Source of the DNA: WTKD01 sp965243525
GTDB taxonomy: Bacteria > Spirochaetota > Spirochaetia > WTKD01
DNA: 64,000 bases
Direction of reading: 5' to 3'
Assembly (NCBI GenBank): GCA_965243525.1
Contig: OZ251568.1
Coordinates: 62,001 to 126,000, forward strand
Both the position numbers and the translations under genes were made by a program. Of the stretch, positions 16,722 to 24,862 are shown in pieces. Each line of letters opens with the position of its first letter. The first letter of the stretch is position 1. The notes under the pieces were generated by a model that worked only from the letters and a program-made list of their open reading frames with translations, did not search any database and had not been told where the DNA came from.

Positions 16722-17411
16722 ATGAATCAGAAAACAAAACCTCATATTCAATTTCTTCAAGAATTCAAACAAGCTTGCGCACAGCACGGGAAGGATCCTA
16801 GATCAGTGACATGCGTTGCGGTAGGAAAAAATCGTCCGATTGAGGCGATTCAAGACCTCTATGATGCGGGATTTATCCATTTTGGAGAAAATCGTCTCCA
16901 AGAGGCGCAGCGAAAATATGTGCAGTCTTCCTTTCGGGATGCGATCTTGCTTCATTTTCTTGGGCCAATCCAAACAAATAAAATTACAAAAATAGTTCAG
17001 TTGTTTGATTGCATTCAATCGGTTGATTCCTTGGATAATTGCAAGCGAATTGCGCAAGCTGCTCAACGATCTAACAAAGAGATGAATCTCTGTCTTCAAC
17101 TGAACTTAGATTCAACTAAACCTGTTGGATTTGCCGATGAGAATATGTTGTATGCTGCGGCAAAATTTTGCCAAGAAGATCAGCATTTATCTGTGAAAGG
17201 AGTTATGGGAATAGCAAGTCATACTAATAATCGTGATCAACTACGCAGTGAATTCAAGCGGTTGTACACGTGTTTTGTTCAGCTACAGAATACCTATGGA
17301 ACAACTGTCATTGAATATTGTTCAATGGGCATGAGCGGGGATTTTGTAGAAGCGATTGGAGAGGGGAGTACCATGGTGCGTATTGGGAGGAAACTGTTTG
17401 CAGATGGATAG
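16722..17411 (+). CDS. yggS: YggS/PLPBP-family PLP homeostasis protein
   Basis: 229 residues of the alanine-racemase-like TIM-barrel family (YggS, PROSC). It binds PLP without known catalysis and buffers vitamin B6 and amino acid pools. The PLP lysine is Lys36 (CVAVGKNRP), where most relatives have V-S-K-T/N. The other landmarks are present: FGENRLQEAQ, HFLGPIQTNK and the phosphate-binding end SMGMSGDFVEAIGEGSTMVRIG. The neighbour across the 38-base gap is pdxS, linking PLP synthesis and PLP buffering. A GAGGG site lies ten bases before the ATG. Confidence 0.93.
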   Translation: MNQKTKPHIQFLQEFKQACAQHGKDPRSVTCVAVGKNRPIEAIQDLYDAGFIHFGENRLQEAQRKYVQSSFRDAILLHFLGPIQTNKITKIVQLFDCIQSVDSLDNCKRIAQAAQRSNKEMNLCLQLNLDSTKPVGFADENMLYAAAKFCQEDQHLSVKGVMGIASHTNNRDQLRSEFKRLYTCFVQLQNTYGTTVIEYCSMGMSGDFVEAIGEGSTMVRIGRKLFADG

Positions 17412-17904
17412 ATATATAAAATTTTTTGGAATATGTGTGTTTGGATGCTGTGTAGGAGCGGGGCTTTTTGCGCAGATGTTGACAAGCCCATTTGAAAAGA
17501 TAAACCCCATACCCAGTGAGGTTTTTAATGAAGGATTTGATACGCATGCATCACGAATCACGCCACGTCAGTATACTCCCGAACCCTATACATCAGATGA
17601 ATTCCCTCTATGGGTGCGCGATCTTGCCAGATTTGAAGCTGTTTTCATCGGGGCTTTTCCCGTTGCGATGTTTTTTTCTGCCATCATTCTTGATACATAT
17701 CGCTTAATCGATAACAGCGTTGCGGCAAATTCATTTCAATCTGGATATATTCCTGAATTGTTCAACGCAAACCATGTTCCTTATAGTCAACAAGAGCAAG
17801 AAATTCTCATCGGAATGGGGCTTGCTGGCGCCGGGATCGTTGCGATTACCGACATGATCATCCACCTCGTGCGCCGTTCAAAAAATAGTGATAATTCTGA
17901 ATAA
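17404..17904 (+). CDS. Small membrane protein of unknown function
   Basis: 166 residues from the ATG at 17404, which overlaps the yggS stop by 8 bases; the in-frame longer version starting inside yggS is not needed. Three hydrophobic segments are visible: residues 4-22 (signal anchor or signal peptide), about 76-96 (FEAVFIGAFPVAMFFSAIIL) and about 138-160 (IGMGLAGAGIVAITDMII). A polar loop separates the first two and the C-terminus is basic. I recognise no family. It is co-transcribed with yggS and closes that two-gene unit. Confidence 0.7.
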   Translation: MDRYIKFFGICVFGCCVGAGLFAQMLTSPFEKINPIPSEVFNEGFDTHASRITPRQYTPEPYTSDEFPLWVRDLARFEAVFIGAFPVAMFFSAIILDTYRLIDNSVAANSFQSGYIPELFNANHVPYSQQEQEILIGMGLAGAGIVAITDMIIHLVRRSKNSDNSE

Positions 17905-18042
17905 CTCAGCGCAAATTAGGCAGCCTGCAGAAAAGCACATCATGCGATTTTCTTTCGATCAGAATCTAGTGTGAAAAATACGCCACCCTCACAAATAATG
18001 CGGATAGTAACTCTGTTATAGTAATCCAATTGGTGATATACA

Positions 18043-18072
18043 CAACAGCCCCACACGAATGTGAGGCTGCTG
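18043..18072 (-). terminator. Repeat-type terminator hairpin, copy A
   Basis: On the minus strand a 13-bp stem with two G-U pairs (18060-18072 with 18043-18055) closes a UUCG tetraloop and is followed by TTGTGTATAT-like sequence. It sits 38 bases after the stop of the 18110-19264 gene. The same hairpin recurs after the next three GLUG genes. Confidence 0.65.
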
Positions 18073-18109
18073 CGATAGGGGAGGAAAATGTCCTAAAGCA
18101 ATCTACTGA

Positions 18110-19264
18110 TTACTTGTCATTTTGCCAGACGAGTGTTGGCCATTGACCATCGCCTGACCATCGCCAAACCTTATTAAAATCCCAGTGAACGAAATCTATT
18201 TTTCTGATGTATTCTGCGTTTGCATTATTTCGCACATGAACAATTTGATCTATTGTAAAGTAGGGATAAGTTACCTCATCTTTTTTGTTATTAGAACCTC
18301 TACTACCGCTATGACCGATTCCCTCCGCTTGTCCAGTAAGCGTTGCATCAAAATAACTATGTTCTATGGGGGTCTGAATATGAGAAATGAGTCCTACCAA
18401 TCCACCAGCAACCTGTTTTCCTGACACAGATGTGGTTGCATAGCTAGTAATGATATTACCATAATTTGTTCCCACCAATCCACCAACGAACTTATCGCTT
18501 CCTGTAACTTTTCCTATTGCATAGCTGTTGGCGATCGGCCCCATATTGAAGCCAACTATTCCTCCAACATTTTCTTGTCCTTCCACAGTTCCTGCCACAT
18601 AACTAGCCATGATTCTGTTAAAATTGTAGCCAACTAAGCCACCAACACTTATGGTTCCTTCCACAGTTCCTATTCTATAGCTATTTGTGATGGTGCCACC
18701 ATAAGCTGTGTAAACGTATCCCACCAAGCCACCGGTATATCTAGTGCCCTTCACGTATCCTCCCACAGCACCAACATAATTGATATTACCTTTATTTTTT
18801 CCCACAAGTGCGCCTACTTGAGATCTCCCGTGAATACTAGGATCGGTTGCATTTCCATTTGCAAGGATGAGTTTCAAGTTATGTACTTTTCCACCAAATC
18901 CTATGTAACTAAAGAATCCTATATTGTCTTCATTTTGTCTTTTTATCTTTACCCCGCTGACACTCTTGTTGTTTCCATTAAAAATTCCTGTGAAAGGAGC
19001 GTCTGTATTTCCGATAGGAGTAAATTCTTGTTGTAATGTTATATCATTCATAAGAATAAAATTTTTATCGAGATTATTGCGCATCTTTTCAAAATCAGCC
19101 TCTGTAGCGATAGGCAGATAATCACTGATATCTGACTGTACCCCGCGAGTATGGACAGACGTAGAAGATGCGATCTCTGAATAAGACAAAAATTGAGACC
19201 CACACCCAATAATAATACCGCTAAATGCGATACTAACTAAGATAAATAATGATTTTTTTAGCAT
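18110..19264 (-). CDS. GLUG-repeat lipoprotein, single module
   Basis: 384 residues. The signal peptide ends in the lipobox I-I-G-C21. The module then runs in the family order: N-cap (about 50-165; F-I-L-M-N-D-I-T-L, APFTGIFNGNNKSVSGVKI, NIGFFSYIGFGGKVHNL), about six GLUG repeats of 26-30 residues (about 150-320; V-G-G-L-V-G-x-N), then SYFDATLTGQ and the C-cap W-D-F-N-K-V-W-R-W-S-G-D-G-Q-W-P. A parallel beta-helix is predicted. An AAGGAG site precedes the ATG. It is the shortest and last of four tandem genes in the direction of transcription. Exposure on the cell surface and a binding role are inference. Confidence 0.85.
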   Translation of the reverse strand: MLKKSLFILVSIAFSGIIIGCGSQFLSYSEIASSTSVHTRGVQSDISDYLPIATEADFEKMRNNLDKNFILMNDITLQQEFTPIGNTDAPFTGIFNGNNKSVSGVKIKRQNEDNIGFFSYIGFGGKVHNLKLILANGNATDPSIHGRSQVGALVGKNKGNINYVGAVGGYVKGTRYTGGLVGYVYTAYGGTITNSYRIGTVEGTISVGGLVGYNFNRIMASYVAGTVEGQENVGGIVGFNMGPIANSYAIGKVTGSDKFVGGLVGTNYGNIITSYATTSVSGKQVAGGLVGLISHIQTPIEHSYFDATLTGQAEGIGHSGSRGSNNKKDEVTYPYFTIDQIVHVRNNANAEYIRKIDFVHWDFNKVWRWSGDGQWPTLVWQNDK

Positions 19265-19408
19265 TTTTTCTCCTTATTAAAAATAACTTATACTAAGTAT
19301 ACTACACAAAAAGAAAGTATTCTATAGAAAAACGCAAATATATCTTATGTATCTTTTAAATTTATTAAGGTGGATATCTATATTACGCTAATCCAATTGG
19401 TGATATAC

Positions 19409-19438
19409 ACAACAGCCCCACACGAGTGTGAGGCTGCT
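19409..19438 (-). terminator. Repeat-type terminator hairpin, copy B
   Basis: Same 30-base hairpin as copy A but with CUCG instead of UUCG in the loop on the minus strand. It lies 32 bases after the stop codon of the 19470-22601 gene, and the flanking sequence back to the stop is nearly identical to copy C. Confidence 0.65.
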
Positions 19439-19469
19439 GCGATAGGGGAGGGTAGTATTCTAAAATATT

Positions 19470-22400
19470 CTACTGATTACTCGTCTCTTGCCAGGTAAAA
19501 ATTGGCCAGTGCCCATCTTCCTTCCATTTCCAAACCTCTGTGAAATCCCATCCAGAGAAATTCTCCTGTGTGACAACTGCTGCAGCTGCATTGTTTTCTA
19601 CATACACAACATCATCTATTGTAAAATAAGGGGTGATTTCTAAATGAGCAGAGAAATCATGCTCACCGACTCCTTGTGTCTGTCCAGCAAGGTTTGCATC
19701 AAAATAAGACTTTTCTATTCTGCTATAAGGATGGATCTGCCCTACCAAACCACCAACCTGTCTATTTCCCATTACGTTTCCAATCGCATAGCTTATGACA
19801 ATATGGCTATTATACGCTAGTTCTCCCACCAATCCACCAAGAATCTCATTTCCTATCACATTTCCAGTAGCATAGCTTCTGAAGATATTGCCATTCTCAC
19901 CTGAAAATCCTACCAATCCACCAAGAAGGGCATTTCCTGTCACATTTCCAGTAGCATAGCTTTTGCTGATGAGGCCTCCAAACTCGGAATCTCCCACCAA
20001 CCCACCAACAAGGATATCGCCTACAAGATTTACTGTTGCATAACTCTCGATGATTTGGCTCTTATATGAATACCCCACTAACCCACCAACATATCTATTC
20101 CCTCTTACATAGCCTCCCAAAACACGAACATTTTCTATCTTACCGTTGCTTTTTCCTGCAAGTGCTCCTACGAAATCTTCTCCGTGGATGCTGGGATTCT
20201 CTTTGGTTCCCGGAGCAAGCTCAAGGCTAAGATCATGTACTGTTCCCTCTCTTCCTATGCTTCTAAACAATCCAACATGGTTTTCACCTTGCTTCATTAT
20301 CTTTAGATTGCTGATGGTTTTGTCGTTTCCCTCAAAAATTCCTGTGAAGGGAGCGTCTTTGTCACCTAGTGGTTCAAAATTTATTGTGAGAAATATATTA
20401 TCTACAAGAATATAATTTGCACTTAGATCATTTTGGACATTACGAAGGTCCTTTTCATTGCGTACAGTGATAAATTGCCTAAACCCAGAATATACAATAT
20501 TGTTTAGGATAGAATCTCCTTTGTGCAGCAGTTCAGGCCATTCTCCATCACCAACCCAGTGCCATGCAGCATCATCAGAATCGAAGTCCCATTCATGAAA
20601 ATCTTCCAAGCGAATCGGAGCTGCATTAGAATTCGCAGAAACATATACGAGACCATTTGAGGCGGAGTGATAAGTGTTTACTATGTGTGAAGCTCCTTTG
20701 TTCTGATGTATCACAGGTTGATTTCTTCGCTCAGAAGAATAACTTCTCGATATAATTCCATCACTATCGTTTTTTCCAACTAAACCGCCAACTTTGAAGG
20801 CACCTTCCAAATCGCTGCTTGCATAACTCTGTGAAACAGTTCCATTATTGTATCCAATTAACCCACCCATATAGGCAGTTCCAGAATATTCTTCGTAACT
20901 ATGGCTACGTGCATAGCTATTAGTTATACTGCCATAATTTGCTCCTACCAATCCACCGGTAACGAGTGCGTTTCCTTCTCCTCTGGTATTTACTATGGCG
21001 TAACTACTTCTAATCTCCCCATGGTTTTCTCCAACTATCCCACCTACCATTACCGATCCAATGATTAATACACGAGAACCCTCCACTGAGATCTTTTGGA
21101 GCTTTCCGTAATTTACCCCTGCTAATGCTCCTGCCATACTTCCTTCTATCGCAATGTCTCGCCCAGAAGTTGTGATTGGAAGTTCAAGAGTAAGATTGTT
21201 TACTTCTCCTCCTGTTCCTATCTTTCCAAATAATCCTGCATATCTTGACCTTGGAATCTTGAGATTACTGATTGTTCGTCCACCTCCTTCAAAAATTCCG
21301 GTAAAGGGGGTGGTATTTCCTAGAGATTCAAAATTTCTCGTGAGCAGTATATCATTTGCAAGAAAATAATTTGCATCTAAATCATTTTGAACACGACGAA
21401 GGTCTTCTTCGGTGTATATAAGGTTATACTGTCTTCCATCCAGAACAATTATGTTATCTGAATCTGATGTAACAGTTATGTTATTTGAATCTGATGTGTT
21501 TCCTAGGTTTAAGGTGGGCCATTGTCCATCACTCTCCCATTTCCAGATCTCTGTGAAATTCCAATCAACAAAACTATCGATTGTAATCGGCGTTGTAAAA
21601 TCGGGTTCTTCATATATCGGTACTGCATAATCGACTTCTTCATATACAGTATTGTCAACAGCAGATTCCTGTGTATAATAGGAAGTGATTCCTGAAGAAA
21701 TATTACCAGATCCACTAGTCTGAGTTGTGAGTACTGCATCAAAATAACTAAGCGATATTCTTCCATCATTAATTCCTGCTAATCCGCCATTACCTGCTAA
21801 TCCGCCATTACCTACTAATCCGACATTAGAAGCAGCATTCGATACTGCTCCAATCGCATAACTACGTTCAACAGAGCCTTCATCTTCATTATTTCCGATT
21901 AGGCCACCTGCAAACCAACTTCCGGTTACATCTCCCGTTGCATAGGTATCCAGGATCGTACCGCTATTATTTCCTACTAAACCACCAATACCATACTCTC
22001 CGCTTATTGAAGAAATAGTTGTATAACTTCTTTCGATAGTTCCTGTGTTATTTCCCACCAATCCACCAACGGCTAGCTCTCCCTTTATCGATCCTCCAAG
22101 GACACGAACTCCTTCTACGGTACCATCATTCCACCCTGCGAGTGCCCCTACATAATTAGAATAATTAGGTCCCTCTATACTAGGAGCCCTTTCAGTTCCT
22201 GGTGCAAGGATAAGGGTGAGATTACGTGCTGTCCCATCTCTGCCTATCTTTCCAAATAGCCCCGCATAGACAGATTTTAAAATCTTGAGATTACTGATTG
22301 TTCGTCCACTTCCCTCAAAAATTCCTGTGAAAGGCGTATCCTCGCCTCCAATAGGAATAAAATTTTCTTGCAACGTTATATCGTTTGCTAAGATGAAATT

Positions 22401-22601
22401 CCCATCAAGATTATCACGTATTTTTTGAAAATCAGCCTCTGTAGCGATAGGTACGAATCTATTAGTATCTAATTCTAGATTTCGTGTGTAGACAGACAGA
22501 TTAGATTTGACCTCTGAACGAGACAAAAATTGATCTACACACCCAATAATGATACCGCTAAGTGCGATACTAACTAAGATAAATAATGGTTTTTTCAGCA
22601 T
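19470..22601 (-). CDS. GLUG-repeat lipoprotein, three modules
   Basis: 1043 residues with a lipobox I-I-G-C21 like its neighbour. It holds three complete modules, each an N-cap (starting near residues 55, 395 and 710 with the pattern D-(F/L)-(Q/R)-(K/R)-(I/V)-(R/Q)-(D/N)-(N/D)-L), a run of GLUG repeats and a C-cap of the type W-(N/D)-F-x-x-x-W-x-W. The third module is almost identical in DNA to part of the second module of the 24863-27745 gene. The last 18 residues match the end of the 22804-24663 protein nearly exactly. An AGGGGG site precedes the ATG. A large extended surface protein is inferred. Confidence 0.85.
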   Translation of the reverse strand: MLKKPLFILVSIALSGIIIGCVDQFLSRSEVKSNLSVYTRNLELDTNRFVPIATEADFQKIRDNLDGNFILANDITLQENFIPIGGEDTPFTGIFEGSGRTISNLKILKSVYAGLFGKIGRDGTARNLTLILAPGTERAPSIEGPNYSNYVGALAGWNDGTVEGVRVLGGSIKGELAVGGLVGNNTGTIERSYTTISSISGEYGIGGLVGNNSGTILDTYATGDVTGSWFAGGLIGNNEDEGSVERSYAIGAVSNAASNVGLVGNGGLAGNGGLAGINDGRISLSYFDAVLTTQTSGSGNISSGITSYYTQESAVDNTVYEEVDYAVPIYEEPDFTTPITIDSFVDWNFTEIWKWESDGQWPTLNLGNTSDSNNITVTSDSDNIIVLDGRQYNLIYTEEDLRRVQNDLDANYFLANDILLTRNFESLGNTTPFTGIFEGGGRTISNLKIPRSRYAGLFGKIGTGGEVNNLTLELPITTSGRDIAIEGSMAGALAGVNYGKLQKISVEGSRVLIIGSVMVGGIVGENHGEIRSSYAIVNTRGEGNALVTGGLVGANYGSITNSYARSHSYEEYSGTAYMGGLIGYNNGTVSQSYASSDLEGAFKVGGLVGKNDSDGIISRSYSSERRNQPVIHQNKGASHIVNTYHSASNGLVYVSANSNAAPIRLEDFHEWDFDSDDAAWHWVGDGEWPELLHKGDSILNNIVYSGFRQFITVRNEKDLRNVQNDLSANYILVDNIFLTINFEPLGDKDAPFTGIFEGNDKTISNLKIMKQGENHVGLFRSIGREGTVHDLSLELAPGTKENPSIHGEDFVGALAGKSNGKIENVRVLGGYVRGNRYVGGLVGYSYKSQIIESYATVNLVGDILVGGLVGDSEFGGLISKSYATGNVTGNALLGGLVGFSGENGNIFRSYATGNVIGNEILGGLVGELAYNSHIVISYAIGNVMGNRQVGGLVGQIHPYSRIEKSYFDANLAGQTQGVGEHDFSAHLEITPYFTIDDVVYVENNAAAAVVTQENFSGWDFTEVWKWKEDGHWPIFTWQETSNQ
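20084..20382 (-). repeat. 299-bp block shared with 25861-26159
   Basis: This stretch of the third module aligns without gaps to 25861-26159 in the neighbouring gene; I count about six substitutions by eye. It encodes the cap core from P-L-G-D-K-D-A-P-F-T-G-I-F-E-G through V-R-G-N-R-Y-V-G-G. Flanking sequence is much less similar, pointing to recent duplication or gene conversion. Confidence 0.8.
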
Positions 22602-22743
22602 TTTTCCCCCTGGTGAATTTATAGTATAATTTAGTAAATATGCTCTGTGCAGACAATGGGTACAGAGAAATCTGTAAAATTTCTTTATCCGTACTCAGAG
22701 ATAGGGAATGGCGACTGTACTGCAGTAGTCTATAGATATATCA

Positions 22744-22773
22744 CAACAGCCCCACACGAATGTGAGGCTGCTG
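22744..22773 (-). terminator. Repeat-type terminator hairpin, copy C
   Basis: Identical 13-bp stem and UUCG loop to copy A, 31 bases after the stop of the 22804-24663 gene. Confidence 0.65.
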
Positions 22774-22803
22774 CGATAGGGGAGGGTAGTATTCTAAAAT
22801 ATT

Positions 22804-24663
22804 CTACTGATTACTCGTCTCTTGCCAGGTAAAAATTGGCCATTGACCATCTTCCTTCCATTTCCAAACTTCTGTAAAGTTCCATCGACGGAAATCTCTC
22901 TGTCTGAGGATTGTTGCGCCCGCATCGTTTTTCACACGCGCGACTCCATCTATTGTGTAGTAGGGAATGATTTTTCCATTGGTTCCATCGCCAATTCCTT
23001 GTCTTTGCCCAGTAAGATTCACATCAAAATAGGACCTTGTTATGGAATCCGCAGAATCATTGTATCCTACTAATCCACCAACGGTTTTCTTTCCTGACAC
23101 AGTCCCTACGGCATAGCTTGTAGTGATGCTGCTATCTTTATTATTTCCCACTAATCCACCAATATCTTGCTCCCCTAAGACTGATCCTGCCGCAGTACTG
23201 TTGGCAATGCTGCTATTCCAGTTCTGCCCTACTAATCCACCAACGGTTTTTTTTCCTGACACATTCCCTACGGCATAGCTTGTAGTGATGCTGCTATCTT
23301 TATTGTTTCCCACTAATCCACCAACATCTCTATTCCCTGAGACTGCTCCTGTCGCAGTACTGTTGGCAATGCTGCCATTCCAGTTCCGCCCTACTAATCC
23401 ACCAACATCTCTATTCCCTGAGACTGCTCCTGTCGCAAAGCTTTCGGTAATGTGAGCCATCCTATTCCATCCGGTCAGTCCACCAACAAACTCTTTTCCT
23501 AACACATTTCCTGTTGCATAGCTTGTAGTGATGCTACTATCATCATTTTTTCCTACCAATCCACCAACCTGATGATCTCCTCTCACATCTCCCATTGCAT
23601 AGCTTGCGGTGATGCTACCACGGTTTGTAGATCCTACCAATCCGCCAGTATCATCTCTTGTGCCAATGATTGTTCCCGTTGCATAGCTTGTGGTGATGCT
23701 GCTATTATCTAGCGACCCCACCAATCCACCAACATCTTTATCTCCTGTTACATCTCCCATTGCATGGCCTGTGGTGATGCTACTATGGGTCATGACTCCT
23801 ACCAATCCACCAACATCTTTATCTCCTATTACATTTCCGATTGCATGGCTTGTGGTGATGCTACTATGGGTCATGACTCCTACCAATCCACCAGCAGTGA
23901 GTTTTCCTGATACATTTCCTGTTGCAGAACTCTCGATAATATGACCATTTTCATTGAAGCCCACCAATCCACCGACAGTGAGTTTTCCTGACACATTTCC
24001 TGTTGCAGAACTCTCGCTAATACGACCATTTTCATTGGAGCCTACCAATCCGCCGACATAGGTATTCCCTGATACATCTTCTGTTGCAGAGCTTGCAGTG
24101 ATGTCTCCAGTTCTATTGTGCCCTACCAATCCGCCAACGGAATCAATCCCCTTCACATACCCATCCAAGACATGAACGTTTTCTACCTTACCTGCATTTT
24201 TTCCCGCGAGGGCTCCCACGAAGTCTTTTCCGTGAATGCTAGGATTGTGTTCAGTTCCTGGTGCAAGCTCAAGACTAAGATTGCGAACCACTCCACTCTT
24301 ACCTATCTGTCCAAAAAAGCCCACATCGTCTTCATCATGCCATCGTATCGCTAGATTGCTGATGGTTTTGTCGTTTCCCTCAAAAATTCCTGTAAAAGAA
24401 TTGTTTTCATCTCCTATGGGGACGAATTCTTCTTGCAGTTGTATGTCATTTGTGAGAATAAAATTTCCATCAAGGTTATTTTGCATCTTTTGGAAGTCAG
24501 CCTCTGTAGCGATAGGTTCAGCATTACTAGCCAATTGTATATATTGAGTTGATACAGAAAATTCAGATTCGACTGATGACCGCGGTGAAAATTGTGCCGC
24601 ACCTCCAAGCACAATACCGCTAAGCACCATCCCAATAAGCAGATATATCGATTTTTTTAGCAT
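22804..24663 (-). CDS. GLUG-repeat exported protein, single module, no lipobox
   Basis: 619 residues. The N-terminus is a signal-peptide-like hydrophobic segment aligned with the lipoprotein members, but position 21 is Gly in place of Cys (I-V-L-G-G21-A-A-Q). Processing by signal peptidase I near A-A-Q or a membrane anchor is therefore expected. A typical N-cap (about 52-185) is followed by about 14 consecutive GLUG units of 27 residues (about 175-555), then SYFDVNLTGQ and the C-cap W-N-F-T-E-V-W-K-W. The repeat run contains a two-unit (162-bp) duplication at 23079-23402. The shared promoter cassette lies at 24692-24720. Confidence 0.85.
   Translation of the reverse strand: MLKKSIYLLIGMVLSGIVLGGAAQFSPRSSVESEFSVSTQYIQLASNAEPIATEADFQKMQNNLDGNFILTNDIQLQEEFVPIGDENNSFTGIFEGNDKTISNLAIRWHDEDDVGFFGQIGKSGVVRNLSLELAPGTEHNPSIHGKDFVGALAGKNAGKVENVHVLDGYVKGIDSVGGLVGHNRTGDITASSATEDVSGNTYVGGLVGSNENGRISESSATGNVSGKLTVGGLVGFNENGHIIESSATGNVSGKLTAGGLVGVMTHSSITTSHAIGNVIGDKDVGGLVGVMTHSSITTGHAMGDVTGDKDVGGLVGSLDNSSITTSYATGTIIGTRDDTGGLVGSTNRGSITASYAMGDVRGDHQVGGLVGKNDDSSITTSYATGNVLGKEFVGGLTGWNRMAHITESFATGAVSGNRDVGGLVGRNWNGSIANSTATGAVSGNRDVGGLVGNNKDSSITTSYAVGNVSGKKTVGGLVGQNWNSSIANSTAAGSVLGEQDIGGLVGNNKDSSITTSYAVGTVSGKKTVGGLVGYNDSADSITRSYFDVNLTGQRQGIGDGTNGKIIPYYTIDGVARVKNDAGATILRQRDFRRWNFTEVWKWKEDGQWPIFTWQETSNQ
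23079..23402 (-). repeat. 162-bp tandem duplication (two GLUG units each)
   Basis: 23079-23240 and 23241-23402 are two successive copies of a 162-bp block, nearly identical by eye. Each encodes one S-S-I-T-T-S-Y-A-V-G unit and one S-S/G-S-I-A-N-S-T-A unit. The length is a multiple of three, so gain or loss keeps the frame. Confidence 0.8.
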
Positions 24664-24691
24664 CTTTTTCCTCTTTTTATTAGATATTTAT

Positions 24692-24720
24692 ATAGTAGTT
24701 CCCCAGAATTCTTTCTGCAA
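24692..24720 (-). promoter_or_regulatory. Promoter cassette copy 1 (GLUG gene 22804-24663)
   Basis: Minus-strand TTGCAG (24715-24720), 17 bp, TACTAT (24692-24697), then a leader of about 25 bases with AAAGAGGAAAAAG before the ATG. The surrounding 60 bases recur at 28194-28252. Confidence 0.6.
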
Positions 24721-24797
24721 TGGAGGTTGCAGGAATTATGGATTCTCTGGCATTGGGAGATAAATTGTAAGTATTGCGGTCGAATCTTCAGAGTGTA

Positions 24798-24826
24798 CAA
24801 CAGCCCACACGAATGTGAGGCTGCTG
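24798..24826 (-). terminator. Repeat-type terminator hairpin, copy D
   Basis: 29-base version of the family hairpin with one C fewer in the right-hand (minus-strand) arm, leaving a bulge; the loop is UUCG. It lies 37 bases after the stop of the 24863-27745 gene. Confidence 0.6.
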
Positions 24827-24862
24827 CGATAGGGGAGGGGTAATTCCAAAATATTCTATTAA

